DNA of 64,000 nt from Punica granatum (taxonomy: Eukaryota; Streptophyta; Magnoliopsida; Myrtales; Lythraceae), in NCBI RefSeq assembly GCF_007655135.1, contig NC_045129.1:16404274-16468273 (forward strand). Direction: 5' to 3'. A model generated the notes under the pieces. It was not told where the DNA came from. It worked only from the letters and a program-made list of their open reading frames with translations, and made no database searches. The translations under genes were made by a program, and so were the position numbers. How positions within the stretch are numbered: the stretch's first letter is position 1; each line of letters opens with the position of its first letter. Below are positions 36,901-49,817 of this stretch, piece after piece.

Positions 36901-39900
36901 CTTTACTTGTTTTCTTTTTATTCTTTTACTCTCCATTTGAATAAAGGAAAATCGAGAAAAAGGAAGGAATGGAAATTCTTTATGGGAGTTTACTTACGGA
37001 AATTAAGTTCTCTCATTTCCTTTTCCTCTTCATTGTAAAAGCCAAGAGATTAATGAGTCGCGACCACCTCTTCTTCTTGATTTGGAACGAAATGAACTTG
37101 AGATTTAATTAAGTTCAGTCTTCTTCTCTCTTTTTTTAACTTCAGAGTTTAACCATTATCTCTACCCAAAGGGAGAAAAAAAAAAAGAAGAAGAGTTTAA
37201 CCATTATCCTTTTCTTGCAGTATTCACTTATGATTATACTTAAATGTGTTTTTTATTAAATGTTTTGTAAAATCTACTATAAAAATTGAGTTTACAAATC
37301 AAAATTTAACGCACTCCCGGTAAGCCTAATTGATATCTCGAATTTGGATAACCTTAACGAGATAAATATAGAATTATTAATTAATGAGTTATTCACTCTC
37401 TTTTTTTTTTCTTTTGCTCGATTGGGATATTCACTCTAAATCTAGTTGATCACTTTAAAATACATGAATGGGCAGGAGATAGTAGAGTTATTCTTCGCGT
37501 GCATAGCTTGTGTGGTAGCATTTCATAATGAAGTACTTCTATATTTATAACAAGGTACGTACAACGAGTGAATGAAGCAGTTGAAATAATGGGACAAGCT
37601 ACTATGGCCGATAAGCCAAACTCCAAATTGGAGGCGTAAATGGTTGGGTGGGATCAGTGTCTTGCTAGAAATTTTCGGGCCTGATTTTTTGGGTCATATT
37701 TCTAGCCTAAAAAGACCACTTGAAACCATTAATATTTGGGATGAGAAAAATCAACCATTAACCATTGCAACTATTTTATATGCTTTCACAGGCCCAAAAT
37801 TAAATAAAAAATCTCAAATGTAAACTAATAGATAAAATTCATCATAATTATATATTATATGTCACTATAAATAATCAATAGAAACAAGTTCATCAATGTA
37901 AAAACAAATGACATCCAAATCCAAAAGCATCAAAACAAAACAATTTTCAAGTTCAACAAATATTATAAAACAGTAAACTACTATTCATTATAAGATATGT
38001 TATATATTAATTAATAAATAATAATTAAAAATATATAATAAATAAATTCGATCAGGTTCAAGTCCCCATCAAGTTTCTGGTCCAAGCTCAACTTTTTCAT
38101 TAGTTCTTTTATGCCTTAACAACCAACTCAAATTCACTAAGAGGCCAAAAAATTGGATATTTCAATTTGGATATGGTCGGTTTTTCAGATTTCTTTTTTC
38201 ATAGTGTATTATGATATTTGAAAGTCCAATAAATCTCAACTAATCCTATTTAGGCTGAATCAGTCTATTAAAAAATAAAATCTCCGCAATTAAATATATT
38301 TTTTCATTCATAAAACTCAAATTCAGAATTTTACTATCGAATAGCTTGAATCGTTTTTCAGATTTTAGATTTTTACATGCCCCTGCACTCCCAATGAGCC
38401 CTTTCAGTAAAAGAGAACAAGCACAAAGAAGAAAGGAAGGAACCACACGCCATTATATCTCAGCAGCGTCTCTCGGCTCATCTCTCTCTCCAAGTGGCGC
38501 CAAGAGAGACGCGCCTGAGAGACTGGCGCCTCTGGAGGAGACGCGTCTCTCTCTCCCACTACATGATCTATGCTTGCCATTGATTTTGAATCGGATAATA
38601 ATCGAATTCAATTTGATTTTGTACGATGATTATAAATATTAATTAATATATTAACGTCTGAAAATATATATATACGTATAAAAGTATATGAAAAATTTAT
38701 TATTAAAAAAATATTATATATATGTAAAAGTAAATAGAGAATTTATTATTAAAAAATTAATTATAAAAATAATTAAAAAATATATGTGAGAAAATTTATT
38801 ATTAAATAAAAAATATATGTATAAAATAATGATTTTAACTTGTGAAGAATAAAATCGAATCGAATTGAATAATGTATTTTATTCAAAAACTAAACGAAGG
38901 CCTAGCATTTTCTCGTCTACCTTTTGTTAGAAAAAGAAGAAAACAGAATATACTTCGAATTTAAGGGGAAGGAAAAAAAAATAAAAAAAGAGAGCTTCTT
39001 TAAGTGAGAGTCTGGGCAGATAGATAGACATATAACAATAGACGGCAAAGATGCTCTGCGGCTGCGATTTCTGGTGCGATCACAGTATCCCCTCGTACGG
39101 CTTAATTTATGACAGTTGAAATTCAATAATAATATTTAATAATAATTTAACAAAGAATAAAAAAAGAAAAAGAAAAGAAAAATTTGCAAGCATGACCCCA
39201 GCAGTGATATGTGGCTTTCATTGCATTCTGACTCTCTTAATAGTTATTATATACCCTCATGCTTCGCCATGACAATAGTAAAAAAGCTAGAAAACAAAAA
39301 ATCCCGCCTCTTGCTTTATTTAGATTTTGGCACCATTTTTTCGCCATTACAGTTCGAATCTGACCTATATCTGAATATTTAAATATATATACAAGAAAGG
39401 GACATTTCCCGACCGCAAAGGATTACCTTGGCCCCCTTCTCATGTAATTGATATATGGGGGAGCTATTTACAGTATATGTGTACATGTAATAAAAGTCTT
39501 AGATTTCTAAGCAGCACGAACAGTAAGTCATAGCCGTAGTAAAAACAAGATTCATCGACACGTATTACAGAGCCATTCGCATGTAGAACTGTGCAAAATA
39601 AAATGTACCATGATTTTTCTTTTATTGGACTTTGGAGATGGTCTAGGAGTGGAGATTCACAGTCGCATTAGTGCAATCCATTAGCAACGTAGTTCACTCC
39701 AAGAGTTTCATCTCATAGGGACGGGTAATAGGGATGAAAATATATTTGTCTAAAATTAAAGATGGATTTATGAACGGTAAAAAGATGAAAGTAATTTGTA
39801 CGGATTTTGAGACGGAATTTTTGTCCTAAATTTTTGGATGGAAAGCTCTGTCCTAATGTTGGGACGAATAATTCCTTCAAGAAAAGGCGTCCATATAAAG

Positions 39901-40543
39901 AGAGACGAGCATTCCGTTTGAAATATTCAACTATATAAATATGAATGAAAATTTAAAACGGTCCAATCCGTTTAAAAAATTTGAACTAATTGAGACGTAT
40001 ATTTTCGTCCCTATGATTGAGACGGAAATTTCCGTCCCTACTGAGATGAAAAGTTCCACTCCTATCATAGAGACGGAAAATTCTGTCTTAATTTCATCCA
40101 TAATAGATAAACTTTATGTGTATACTATTGTGGTTGATGTGACATATTATTACGGAATAGGATGTTAATCTAAAAATAAAATATTTCGTTGACTGAAAGG
40201 AGGGAGGATGATATTAAGTATTCTTAAGAGCTTTAAAATCAGGTTCTTTCACCTGAGACCTCTTCTAGTTTCTGAGCCTCAAGGTGTAAAGACTATCGGG
40301 GTAAGGCTATTTGGTTTTCGGGACGTGTTCTTCAAGGCTAGCTCTTATATACGTTGACTGACATTGCAGGATAATTTAGCTGCCTATTGGGGCAAGGAGA
40401 GGCTGCATCAACGGAATATCATCCAAAATAATGCAGAATGTGAATATTGCGCTACGCTTGTTGAATTTAGCTAGATTACACTTGCTCTTCACTTGCTCGG
40501 TCATAAGAGGTGTCTAGATGAGGGTGATAAGAAGAATGGAACT
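36901..40543. other. Gene-free AT-rich intergenic DNA
   Basis: No gene seen. 38460-38560 is a small GC-richer patch rich in GAGACGC / GCGTCTC and GGCGCC words that can fold. 38690-38825 repeats AAAATTTATTATTAAA three times. 39720-40100 has scattered inverted words (GAGACGGAAATTTCCGTCCC), typical of CACTA subterminal regions, but no terminus was found. Confidence 0.5.
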
Positions 40544-40547
40544 CGAG

Positions 40548-41584
40548 AAATTTAATAAAACATTCAATTTGCTCATCGAAAGATCAATTTGCCCATAATT
40601 TGGTCATTCGATGAATTTTGCCAACAATTTAGTCCTCGAAAAATCAGTTGACCAACAATTTGGTCCTTGAAAAATTAATTTTGCCAATAATTTGATTCCT
40701 CGATGAATTTTACCAACAATTTGATCCGCAAAAAATTAGTTGGCCAATAATTTTATCCTCGAAAGATCAATTGTCCAACAATTTGGTCTTTGAAAGACTG
40801 TTCCACCAGACAGTTTAATCCCGACATTAACTGGCGTTGACGCGTGACGGTAATATGACTTGGAAGCTGATATGACACATCCTTAACTAAGGGCAATTGA
40901 AAAATTGATTTCTTTATCCCCAAACCCGTTATGACGTCATTTTCGTCGTCTCACTCCCATCTTCTACAGCGGAAATGGAAATCTCAACTAAACTGGAATC
41001 AACCGAGGTGTCCAACCCGCACAAAACACGTGATGCAGTTGTTGATTTTGCCAGTTATTCACTGTGTGATAATAATTTGTAGAGAGAATTTCAAAGTTAG
41101 GGTTGAAAATGGAGAGGGGGAATGGCGAAATTTACATAATTAAGGGAGTGAAAATGTGAATAACGTCTTTTGGTATGGTGGAGAATGGAATGACATCGTT
41201 CAATTTTAGTGGGATAGTGGATTTTTTTTTTAGGGACGGACGACTAAAACGATATTATATTAGATTTTGGTATTAAAATATAATTTTTCAATTGTTGTTA
41301 GTTAAGGATGTGTCATATCAGCTTTCATGTCAGATTATCATCACGGCGTCAATGGTCAGTTAACGCCGGGACTAAATTGTCTGGCTAAACAGTCTTTCGA
41401 GGACCAAATGGTTGGCCAACTGATTTTTTGAGGGCCAAATTATTGGCAAAATTAATCTTTTGAGGACCAAATTGTCGACAAACTAATTTTTCGTGGAACA
41501 AATTGTTGCAAAATTCATTGAGGAACCAAATTATTGACAAATGATCTTTCGATGACCAAATTGACTGTTTTGTCGAGAAATTTC
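40548..41584. mobile_element. Large foldback element with internally repeated arms
   Basis: The left arm (40548-40905) and right arm (41280-41584) are inverted copies. They share, in the same sense, CAATTTG-TCATCGAAAGATCA at the ends and GTTAAGGATGTGTCATATCAG at the inner edge. Each arm is a run of units such as AATTTGGTCCTCGAAAAATCA and GTTGGCCAACA, every 25-35 bp. The 370-bp centre contains one 70-codon frame without a domain. Superfamily is undetermined, since no convincing target duplication was found. Confidence 0.7.
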
Positions 41585-42530
41585 AAGAGTTTTTGGATTG
41601 GAGATCCGAGTGTGAGTGTCTGGATTGGAGATCAGAGTTTGAACGAATCCTCCAGGTAATGAGAAGATTGGATATTATCATCTTGAACTTCTCTGAGCAT
41701 TACACCGCATTTGGCAGGACATGAACTCAGAGAATTTTCAAGAGGACAACTACTATATTCCTGTCTCGAGTTTAGTCAAGAGAATATAGACTGTGTAAAG
41801 AAGAGACTTGTGTGTTATTCCCGATATATTGTCAATTGTAAAGTTCCAAAGTCCATGCCATACTAGCTACCAGTTTTGGTCTACGTGCGAATGATTGAGA
41901 TCGTAAAGAGGTACTTTTGTTTTATTGAGCTTTTGATGAGTGTTGAAGATACTTTGTACATACTAGATTCCATTTTACTGAAGGCACCAGCAAAAATAAT
42001 TCCTCTTGTGGCTTCCCAAAGTATTAGAGGTGCTTTGAAGTCCGACACCTGATAGGAAGGATGATCCCTCCTGGGAGCTTATCTGGTCTAAGAACGGAAT
42101 AAGTCCAGGATAATATAGTCAATTACAAATTAAATAGAATCAATTAGAGTAAGGTGCAGTCGACTATATTATATTTGCAGTCGATTATGTTACTTTGGAT
42201 CGGTTCCGTCCCGAGACTGGATAAATTTCCTCCCTCTTGTTGGTGCAGATAATCGACTGCAAATCATAGCATTGCCGCGACATCTGATACAGAGAAGCTC
42301 CTTCCTGAAATCAGATATGCGTAATGGGGGAAAAGGTCTTATAGAAATGGTTACGTTACTTGATAATATTTCAATCTAATATAAAATTCTCTAATTCGTC
42401 TTAATTTTTAGTAATATCACCAAAAAAGAATTACTGTTGACAAATATAGATTTTCTTATAATCTAATTATACAGTGTCACGTGATATACCTGTTACGCGC
42501 GATATATTTTCCTAATTGCGAGCTAAGATG

Positions 42531-42606
<76 letters not shown>

Positions 42607-43332
42607 CGGAACAAATCAGTTCTCTTTGGATCTTTGCATTGAAAAAGCAGCCCTGAGACTGTGAAAGTGTTGTGACTTTGGAAAGTATTGCTTCGAAGTC
42701 ATTGTCGGTGAGAGCTTCACAATCCTTTGCAGATAATCGACCAAAAAATCATAGGAAAGCCACGATATCTGATAAAGAGGAGCTTCTTCATAAACCAGAC
42801 ATGCCTATAATAGAGAGCTAAGATGATCATTAGATATATATATATATATATAATAGTAGGGTTACCGTGTAATAAACGGGGAAACTAATATTAAAATTAT
42901 ATAAAGATATGTACAAGTTTTATATATGAGATATGTACACACCGAAAATACACGAGGAAAATTGTACGAGAATCACATAATACATGGAAATATTTCAAAT
43001 TGGATGAAAGTTTTTCATGAGTGATCATTGCAAGCTACAAGCTGGATTTCACGTTAAATTCCAATGACATTATGCATTTCCTCCCCTTCACCTAATTGTT
43101 TGAGCTTTTGCTCGTACATTATATATGGTTCTCTTTCTTGGTTGTCTTGTCTCCGTTAGTGTTAATTGGCCCATAAATAATTAAGGTTTCATTTAAAAGT
43201 TAACAACTGATCTTAATTAGAAAGAGCTTTTTACATATAATTCGGAAATCACTAGTTATTTCTAGCTCTATCTAATTTGGCTCTTCTCCCTAATTAATTA
43301 AAAAGCTTCACTCGGCAAAGTTCAGAGATATA
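41585..43332. other. Gene-free DNA with a duplicated segment and AT microsatellites
   Basis: 42245-42331 and 42728-42812 are direct copies (shared GCAGATAATCGAC, ATCTGATA-AGAG, GAGCTAAGATGATCA). In the first copy, about 190 bp of AT-rich DNA (42332-42517) interrupts the match. Both are followed by TATATA runs. Confidence 0.55.
42535..42602. repeat. (AT)n microsatellite
   Basis: An uninterrupted alternating A/T run of about 66 bp, the longest in the window. Smaller runs occur at 25620-25652, 42834-42852, 49786-49814 and 50650-50668. Confidence 0.95.
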
Positions 43333-43565
43333 GGTTGCATTTGATTTCATAGTAGGATTTTAAAATCAGATTTTGATTTTGAAAAAGAGTGGTATAAATG
43401 GAGCTCACCATTTGACTTTTTATGAGTCATGTTGTTTTGTTATGGAAAAAAGTAGTATAAATGGGGTCTACTCTTTAACTTTGTATGAGTTATTTTATTT
43501 TGTAATGGGTAAAGTTAAGTTAGAATTGTGATTATAAAATAATACTCTAAAATCAAATAATTACC
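43333..43565 (-). mobile_element. MITE family B, copy 1
   Basis: This matches 53334-53563 in inverted orientation. Landmarks are TTGATTTCATAGTAGGATTT, GATTTTGATTTTGA, GTATAAATGGGGTC, CTTTGTATGAGTTATTTTAT and TTAGAATTGTGATTATAAAA. Ends are inverted and TTTGGTTTCA-like. No transposase. This copy is more degraded at its right end. Confidence 0.65.
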
Positions 43566-43915
43566 GAAAACATTTTTGTCTTTTCTTTCTCACGCTAGCT
43601 CGTTCTATTTGCTTTTTGTGAATTATTATCAATAACAAAAGCAAAAGCTTTGGCCTTAAGGTTGTCTTTGAGCATGATGGCTTCTTCTGTTCTGTGGGAT
43701 TCACTCCAACCCTTTCCTCTTTCCTCTTTCCTCTTTCCTCCACCCGGATTCTATCTCTCTCCCCCTTTCTTTTTCTCTTTTTTTTTTCTTTTTTCTTTTT
43801 TCTTTTTCTCAGATGGTGTCCCGGGAGAGTATGCATGCACTCCGACTAAACGTTCGAATAAGAGAGCTGCAATTCACTTGGACCTAGAGAATTACAAGAA
43901 AATTATTATTACACC
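43566..43915. other. CT-rich unassigned DNA
   Basis: Contains a CTTTCCTCTTTCCTC-type pyrimidine tract at 43720-43812. Overlapping frames on both strands (96 and 91 codons) follow that composition and are not called genes. Confidence 0.5.
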
Positions 43916-44476
43916 TGTTGAGAGTTTAGATCCCATATAAAAAAATTTATAAGAGATTAGGTATCACAACTTATTAACTCGAGCATTTGATTTGGAGATA
44001 TGCTAATTGCTTATAGATTCAGTGAAAATTTTATGTGTTATCAGAGCAAGTTATGCTCTACGTGCTCGTGTGAGCTCACGCCACACCAAGTCTATTGTCT
44101 CTTTGTGAGGGTAATCAAAGTGTGCTCTTGTTGGCCCAAGTGTGGCCCGTTCCAATTTCTGTGCAACCAAGAGTGCATTTCATGTTTGTCAACCCTGAGT
44201 GTGGAATTCGTGGTCAATTTGGTTTGTCCCTCCTCGCCCGAGTACGGAAGAAGATGTCCGGCTCATGATCAGTTATTGAGAGTAGGTATTTAAGGGCACG
44301 TTACATGTGATGGACAGTATATTATCACGCGAGGGCGGGTATTGAGAGTTTAGATCCCACATGAAAAAATTTTATAAGAGATTGGGTATCACAACCTATC
44401 AGTTCGAACTTTTAAGTTAGAGATGCGCCTAACGCTTATAGGCTTAGTGGCTTATAGGCCCTGTAGTAATTTTACA
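43916..44476 (+). mobile_element. TRIM-like mini LTR retrotransposon
   Basis: Direct repeats begin TGTTGAGAGTTTAGATCCCA (43916) and TATTGAGAGTTTAGATCCCA (44340) and run about 120-137 bp. They share AAAAAATTT-ATAAGAGATT and GGTATCACAAC. Just after the left repeat, TTATCAGAGCAAG (44039 onward) matches the initiator-Met primer-binding motif TGGTATCAGAGC apart from its first bases. GAGGGCGGG (44330-44338) before the right repeat is a polypurine tract. The total is only about 560 bp with no gag or pol frame, the TRIM pattern. The 5-bp flanks do not match, so the right end is uncertain by a few bases. Confidence 0.7.
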
Positions 44477-46221
44477 CATCATAGCTCCAGTAGGTTACCC
44501 CTTACTAGTATAAAACTAGAGTTAGATTCGTGTGTTACTCAGATGTATATTTAATGAAATTAACTAGTCATATGGCCAGCCGCCAGCGTGTTGCTCGAGC
44601 TTTTACAAATTGAATATTTGAATTTATATATCGAATATACTATTAGACTTTTGTCATGAGGTTCCATTTCAAATTACGAAGGTGTCCCATAATAATTATT
44701 TTTCTTAAGTGAACGCGATATAACAAACGTAATTATGCCCTAAAAACGTTCAATCTTCTTCTGAGTTTGGCAGGTCTAGAGGTTCTAAATTGTCTGAGCT
44801 TTCATGTAATTCATACTTTAATAGATACATTAAGATGTTATGCAATTAATTTAGAGGCTTGAAGAGACTTTCGATTTTGCGTTTGAGAATTTGCCAAAAA
44901 AATTATGTGGCATGTTCTCCTTGTATGAATGGGAGCCTCTCATTACAAGAATTTAAGGAGTTTACTTTAAATACCTACAATACATAGATAGATGAGTTGT
45001 ATTTTATTCGATAGGATTTAATGATAAATATTGGTAATTTAATTTTTGGTTTACATATTTTTTTCGGGGACCACAATGTGTGCTCTAACCTATTAGTTGA
45101 GACTAATTTTACTTGGATATTGACTTAATCTTGGCCAAATCGATATTTCCAATGAGTCTCAAATTCCTACACATCAAGTAAAATTGGCACATAGAGAGTG
45201 CAGTTTGTCACCATAGTTACTGATATTTTTCTTTTATCTATAATAGCTACAAAAATGACTTTTGAAAAATTAGATACCATAAATTTCTACATGGGATAGG
45301 AAACGTGGGAATTTGTAAGTATGGAACGATTTAAAAAAAAATGTATATATATCACTATCTTTTGTAAATATACCCTAAAAAAAGTGGTAAATGTAAAGTG
45401 ACTTTTAAAAATAACTTTATTTAGCGATTCGACGCTTATTCCCCTTAAACGAGATGTCCGATTCGTGTTTTGTAAATAACGAAAATCTTTAATTATGAGA
45501 TTTTTATATATTAATAAGTTGATTCGGTTCAAACTAAATTAGTTATGATGAACTTATTCACCGAGAAGTAAAATTCCTTTCTTTATGGTTGAAGTCAATT
45601 TCGTTAACTTTCCTACCCAACAAATTTTTAATTTTTAAAATATAAGCCTATAAAAAAATATTAAAATTTTTAAGGAAGGAGTTTAACAAACAGGAGAAAG
45701 GAAAAAAAAAGTAGCAGCAGGGCAATGGGAGATCACTGCTAGCTTCTGCCGACCTTGGCTAATGCTTGGGCCGGTGATGGCCTGCATTGGACCTCCATTC
45801 ATTGTTCTCGGATCAGATCGGACATTGAACGAGACCAATGAATTCATGTTTTTGTAGATCCAATTGGCGACTCAATTTTTTGGTGATTCTTTTTTTGTTC
45901 TTTTTTTGGATAGGTCAATTTTTTGGTGATTCAATTGGTTGGACAGCTAGTAAAATTAAAAATCAAAATGAATACTTAGATTATTAAAAAGCTATGATAA
46001 ATAATGATAAAATACGAGTTGAAAAAAAAGAGTAACATAATTTTAAAAAAAAAATTCAACGACCCCTTCCTATCCTATCCAGCTATCCCTGATTCCCTGT
46101 AGAAGATTCTTTTTAGTAAATAAAAGAATAAAAATAGTGAGTGTGGGGAAAAAAAACAAAAGAAAAGGGAATAATGGGTAGTGCCAAGCTTTTAGTCATA
46201 CTTTTAGAGGTCTTTTTTTTT
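44477..46221. other. Gene-free AT-rich intergenic DNA
   Basis: Nothing supported. A duplicated CAATTTTTTGGTGATTC word at about 45873 and 45918 is separated by T-rich DNA. Confidence 0.6.
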
Positions 46222-46636
46222 TAAACTAGCAATTTGGTCTTTAAGATAGTCAAATTGCATCAATTGGATCCTTTAGATGAAATCTGCATCATATTAGTCT
46301 TTAATAACATTAAATTGGTCCCTTATAAGATCAAATTAGTCCCTGATAATATTAAATTAATCATTGTAACAACAAATTAGTACCTGATAATATCAATTTG
46401 GTCCCTCATAACTCTGACAACGCCTGAGGAGGACCAAAAGTAAAAAAATTAGGTGATCCAATTGATGTTATGAAGGACCGAATTGATGTTATGAAATGAC
46501 CGAATTGATGCTTGGGGACTAATTTGATGTTATAAAGGACCAATTTGATGTTATAAGAGACCAATTGGATGCATATTTCATCCAAAGGACCCAATTGATG
46601 CAATTTGACTATTTGAGGGACCAAATGGCTAGTTTA
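46222..46636. mobile_element. Foldback MITE of about 415 bp with repeated arms
   Basis: The left end TAAACTAGCAATTTGGTC and the inverse of the right end (TAAACTAGCCATTTGGTCCC) match, followed by AGTCAAATTGCATCAATTGG in both arms. The arms repeat AATTTGGTCCCTTATAA-type units every 20-35 bp up to a short centre near 46415-46440. No coding capacity is seen; a 72-codon minus-strand frame is incidental. No target duplication resolved. Confidence 0.75.
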
Positions 46637-46834
46637 CTCTAGTTTAAATGGTGGACAGCAATAGTAGCGACCTTACCGCCCCCACAACGCAATTTCAGAC
46701 TCTTGTACTCAACCGCGAACATATCAAATAAATTAAACAACCAACGTAAGCACTGATCCCATTAACGTAGTACCACCAAAGATGTAGTATATTTTATAGA
46801 ATCCGATGTTCCCCAAACCCAAGACAGAGCACAC

Positions 46835-46945
46835 AACTAGCAATTGTTTTTTACAAATACAGTAGAGAGGATTTGAACTTGGAATCTTGGGGTTACCAAA
46901 CCACATAGGAGTAAGCTTATTATCCACTAGACAACTACTTTTGGT
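46835..46945 (-). mobile_element. tRNA-derived SINE-like fragment
   Basis: The minus strand reads GTTGTCTAGTGGATAATAAG (box A region) and, about 45 bases on, CCAAGTTCAAATCCTCTC (box B). The spacing is tRNA-like. A functional tRNA is unlikely because the acceptor arms do not pair and no CCA-side stem is evident. Confidence 0.4.
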
Positions 46946-48582
46946 GATATACTTTTCAAGGTCCTAAGTTAAAAGTTCAAGCCTTGCATTGGTAACTAAG
47001 TTTGCGTAATTATAATTAGAACTGGATATAGGGCCCACATCTTGTATTAAAAAGATGGTTGACCACTTATAGCATAAACTTGTAGATGATATTATAATAT
47101 TCACGACTTTACAAAGGTTTGTCCATGATTACGTTAACATAGTTCATCTCTTAGCGATTGTTTATTTCTTATTAATCCTATTTCAATTAAAGTTCTTAAT
47201 TTTGGTTCTTAAATAGGTTGATGGTGTGCTACAAAATAATTAACTTAATATTTTTGTGGTTTAAAAAAAATTAAATTTGCGTAGTTCGTAGGGTATAAAA
47301 GTTTGTATTTTGTTTGTGTGAATATGCTAAGAACGTGTATATAATTATTTTTAAAATTTTTTATTGTTAATACTACATGAGATTACTTTTCACATTCCGT
47401 AACTAAATAAAGTTTCATGATGATGATGCGGCTTAATAATACTACGCTATTTCTCGCATTGTGATTGGTAAGGAGTTTTAAGAGTCACTTAACCATGAGT
47501 TGGTTACATCCTACATGCCATTGTCCGATGCTTCATTTCGGCTTTTATAATTATATATAGATGAGAGACCCCATTGAACCATTGGTTTAGTTAAAACCGG
47601 TTTATTCATAAAAAAAAAAAAGTTAAAGTGATTTTGGTTTAAAATTTGTTTGTCTCTATGGATTTATTGGTAGCTATGCAATTGGATCCATGAAGTAGAA
47701 TTGAATCGTATGGGTCCCGATTTCCAACTTGACGGTCAAATCAGCTGGTCCGATCTGGCACTGCCCCTAATCATTTTAAAGGTCCAACGCTTATCACCAC
47801 CTTCACCAGCGAGGTTACTGAGACCTCGGAGTCTATCGTGACCTCTCTTAGGTCAGTGGTGGTCAGAATTGGACCCTACCGCCCCTTTTCTTTACCTATT
47901 ATTAGCGTTTTTTTAAGTAATTTTTCATCTTTTGAAATTTAACGTAAATTATAAATATGTTGGCAGGAATTTGAAAAAATTAATGGAGACTAGGAGAATT
48001 TAATGGAAAATTTAATGTTGGTTATAGATGAATTAATTTTAAAAATACATACTTTTTTTTTATTTGTGACTGAAGTATGAATATTTTAAAATTATCCCTA
48101 TAATTATTGCTAATTAAATAACTATATTGGAAGAGGTCGAGTGAAATGTTATGAACTTAACTTTTTTTTTTCCTGGCTGAGGATGTGGAGATAGTTATAT
48201 GAAATTTTTATGAAAGCATACTGGATCATGTATATCCGAAAAATCAATAAACCATGAATTAAGCATATATATACATATGGAAAAAAGTATATTGTGATAA
48301 TATCTATATGTGCAATATATAAAAGTTAAGATAAAACTTTCGATTGTGCCACGTAAAATGAAGAAATCTTTATATTGAGTGACCATTTATATTCTAATTA
48401 GTTAATGGATAACACTTAACTTAGACTAGTAATGACACTTTAACTACATTGAAGTATATATTATGCAGAAGTCGTAAGGTTCAAATAATATATTTGAGAC
48501 GATTTTTTGAACTTTTCTATCATTATAAACATCAATCATATAAAAATTCTAAAAGAAATTTTTAGTACAATATGTAAGAAGT
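46946..48582. other. Gene-free intergenic DNA
   Basis: AT-rich. Words near 46955-47030 (AAGTTAAAAGTTCAAGCC) resemble those near 1830-1846, suggesting shared repeat ancestry, but no boundaries are visible. Confidence 0.55.
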
Positions 48583-48645
48583 CACTACAATAAAATAGCC
48601 CGTTAGGGCCTGAAATTAGGGGCGGCGAGAGTCCGTCCTTAGTGA
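48583..48645 (+). mobile_element. CACTA-like terminus
   Basis: CACTACAATAAAATAGCCCG begins at 48583, followed by GGGCGGCGAGAGTCCGTCC, like the GC-rich subterminal sequence of plant CACTA elements. No matching right end was found. Words near 49200-49290 (AGACGAATTTAGGACAGAAT) may be subterminal repeats of the same element. Confidence 0.4.
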
Positions 48646-48774
48646 GCATTTGGTTTGGAATTATTAAATTATAGGGAATGTGAATATTAAGAGAAAAAAA
48701 TTAACTATAAATTAATCATTTTAGATAAATTAAATGTAAAAAAGTAAGATTGTTATTTTTGATAAATGTATATA

Positions 48775-48942
48775 TTTTTTGGGTTACAAGAAATGCTTTA
48801 CGTCTAATATAATAAAATAGAAATCATAATCCTAATAGCTCTTAAAGGGGACTAGGACTAGGGGACCGGCAGCCTCATTGAGTATTGAATCTAAAATTTC
48901 TTAGTTACTAAGCAAGAATGTGAGTTACTGCGTTCCACCATC
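48775..48942 (-). mobile_element. SINE, family A copy 4
   Basis: On the minus strand the head has GGAACGCAGTAACTCACATT and the body has TAGTCCCCTTTAAGAGC-like and ATTTCTATTTTATTATATTA sequence. The tail is TTTCTTGTAACCC followed by A-rich sequence. The head is strongly degraded, so it is assigned by body and tail. Confidence 0.55.
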
Positions 48943-49783
48943 TTTTGATTATTTTTGATAAATATAATGGATTATTTGAAATGTGAATGATAATATAATA
49001 TATTATTTATCTTTACATAGATGAGATGTGGAAACTTATGGTTGTAATCCGAAAATATCGAGTATTTCGGCCGTAAAGATTATCCCAACCACAATCATAA
49101 AATCTTAACTTGAAAATTTATTACGGGGATTCATTTTATATCCAAACGAAATAAAATACATTGCAATCTAATCCGAAGATTATAGCCAATCAAACAGTCC
49201 CTTAGTTTAAGACGAATTTAGGACAGAATTCATGTGCATAATAACTTTACGAAATTTGGAGACAAATTAGGATAGAATCTCTGCGCGTTACCTTCTTTCG
49301 CCTCGATTTTTCTGCATATACTATATTACTCTCAAAATAAGAAAAGATGATTAACAAAAAAAAATCAAAAGTTAATAATTTTTTTTTACTTAACAATAGT
49401 AAATTCGGACACTAACCATAGCCTGTCCATATCACAGGCCTATCCACTAGTTTATTTGAATTGATTGGGGTTGAAAATCAAGAAAGACCCATTAATCAAT
49501 GTTGTATCCATGCGAGATAAAACAGGAGGGGGAAAACATACAATGCATTATTATTTAATCAAGTCTGGAGCCATGTAATCATATCAACAGAAATAAGTAG
49601 ATCATAAAAATGGTGGCTGTACCACAAATTAAATTTTCAATAGATAAAATTTTATGTTGCAATGCAAAGATTTAAAATTCATTAAAAGAGAATCGTGTTT
49701 AGACTAAAACTGATGCCTGAATAGTATTCATTCCGGTCAATAATAGTTGAAAATACGCATGCTCTTACTAGAAAAAGAAATCA

Positions 49784-49817
<34 letters not shown>

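Noticed and set aside
46835..46945. Possible true tRNA gene
   Set aside because: Box A and box B look right, but the acceptor stem does not pair, so a SINE fragment is more likely.
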